Shown in pieces: positions 34,506 to 35,038 of a stretch of DNA of 35,038 nt (positions are counted from its first letter, which is position 1; each line of letters opens with the position of its first letter). This stretch comes from Sphingomonadales bacterium (GTDB taxonomy: Bacteria; Pseudomonadota; Alphaproteobacteria; Sphingomonadales; Sphingomonadaceae), in assembly GCA_016704425.1 (NCBI GenBank), contig JADJAC010000005.1, forward strand, positions 1 to 35,038. Reading direction: 5' to 3'. The notes under the pieces are model-generated. The model was given only the letters and a program-made list of their open reading frames with translations, searched no databases and was not told the DNA's origin. A program made the translations under genes and the position numbers.

Positions 34506-35038
34506 ATGCGAGGGCTGTCCGGCAAGGTTGGGATCGTCGCCGGTGGCGGCCGAGGCATCGGTGCCGCAACGGCCAGACGTCTTGCGAACGAAGGTGCTCA
34601 TGTGGTCATTGGTGATCTCATGGGAGATTGGGCGAAGGAAGTTGCGGACGGCATCAGGTCGGACGGTGGCAATGCAGTCAGTGCTGGATCTTGACGGCAC
34701 CAGTGCAGAGTCGCGATCCGCGATCGTTGCCTTCGCGCTCGAGCAATTTGGCGGCCTGGATTTCTATCATTCAACTTTGGCAGGTGGCACCGAGGGCGAT
34801 GTCGATGCTTTGAACTGTCCTGTCGAGGTTCTGGAAAGAGCTTTGCCATCAACACCAAGAGCCACTTCTTTGCAACGCAAGCGGCATTGCCAAGGATAAT
34901 CGAACGCGGTGGTGGCGCAATGATCTACACATCCAGCGGCGCTGCCACAGGCGGCGCGCGCCCTGGCGGTGCCTGTCAATCACGACGAAGAACGCCATTC
35001 ATGCCCTTGCGCGCGTCATGTTGCGAGCAAGTTCGGCA
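34506..35038 (+). pseudogene. SDR-family oxidoreductase, several indels, 3' end cut
   Basis: GGGAGG lies 5 nt before ATG 34506. The first frame has GGGRGIGAATARRL and stops at TGA 34692-34694. Other frames supply the rest: VLDLDGTSAESRSAIVAF and GGLDFYHS, then FAINTKSHFFATQAALPR after a break near 34841, then IERGGGAMIYTSSGAATGG. Near 34974-34990 the catalytic YxxxK is disrupted (an extra codon before KNAIHALA and no clear Tyr), and near 35012 a CG repeat adds two bases before RHVASKFG. At least four frame changes occur in 530 bp, many more than elsewhere in the window. A heavily decayed gene and low-quality sequence at this edge are both possible. The gene runs past the window end. Confidence 0.72.

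Noticed and set aside
1..35038. tRNA, rRNA, CRISPR array or mobile element
   Set aside because: No cloverleaf-like or repeat-spacer pattern, transposase or integrase motif was seen while reading both strands, though a dedicated tool could miss nothing I can exclude by eye.

Overview
The window looks like alphaproteobacterial DNA, most likely from a sphingomonad (Sphingobium, Novosphingobium or Sphingopyxis type). This is inferred from the TonB-dependent receptor style (signal peptide, then an EIIVTAQKR box), dense catabolic operons linked by ATGA overlaps, several SnoaL-like proteins and many SDR dehydrogenases. No rRNA, tRNA, CRISPR array, transposase or integrase was seen.

Layout. (1) 1-862: two SnoaL-like genes on +, the first cut by the window edge. 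(2) 4653-847 on -: TonB-dependent receptor, then a Baeyer-Villiger-type flavin monooxygenase. (3) 4798-7037 on +: a SnoaL-like gene and a membrane-anchored, propeller-like protein of unknown function. (4) 14072-7028 on -: a tightly coupled seven-gene operon with an FMN/4Fe-4S oxidoreductase, four SDRs (including one atypical NAD-epimerase-like protein between them as a further gene) and a 3-ketosteroid delta1-dehydrogenase-like flavoprotein. (5) 14177-17308 on +: a damaged SDR, an EthD-domain protein and a frameshifted AtuA-family gene. (6) 19841-17305 on -: a Coq4-like protein and a D-aminoacylase-type amidohydrolase. (7) 19949-30915 on +: SDR, two acyl-CoA synthetases, an amidohydrolase-2 homologue lacking metal ligands, a KshA-like Rieske oxygenase, an exported amidohydrolase, an amidase, a P450 and a [2Fe-2S] ferredoxin. 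(8) 31680-30933 on -: a frameshifted HTH regulator. (9) 31804 to the end on +: a second amidohydrolase plus Coq4-like pair and an SDR, all carrying indels.

Taken together this reads as a catabolic island for a polycyclic alicyclic compound of steroid or terpenoid type. The receptor would import it. The Rieske oxygenase, P450, KstD-like enzyme and BVMO would attack the rings, the SDRs would interconvert alcohols and ketones, and the ligases would activate acids to CoA thioesters. The substrate cannot be read from the sequence. The amidase and amidohydrolases may point to amide, lactam or lactone chemistry.

The most notable unexplained signal is a two-part box, CGTA-N18-TACG with exactly 22 bp between equivalent positions. 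It occurs at five places and heads the operons of regions 2 to 6 and the last gene; at four sites the proximal half lies 21-25 nt before a start codon. The second is the repeated pairing of a D-aminoacylase-like amidohydrolase with a Coq4-like protein that keeps its HDxxH-x11-E site. Indels are frequent, sparse up to 31 kb and dense from 31.4 kb to the end. Several are one-base changes in short homopolymers, so real gene decay and sequencing error must be separated before any gene is called dead.
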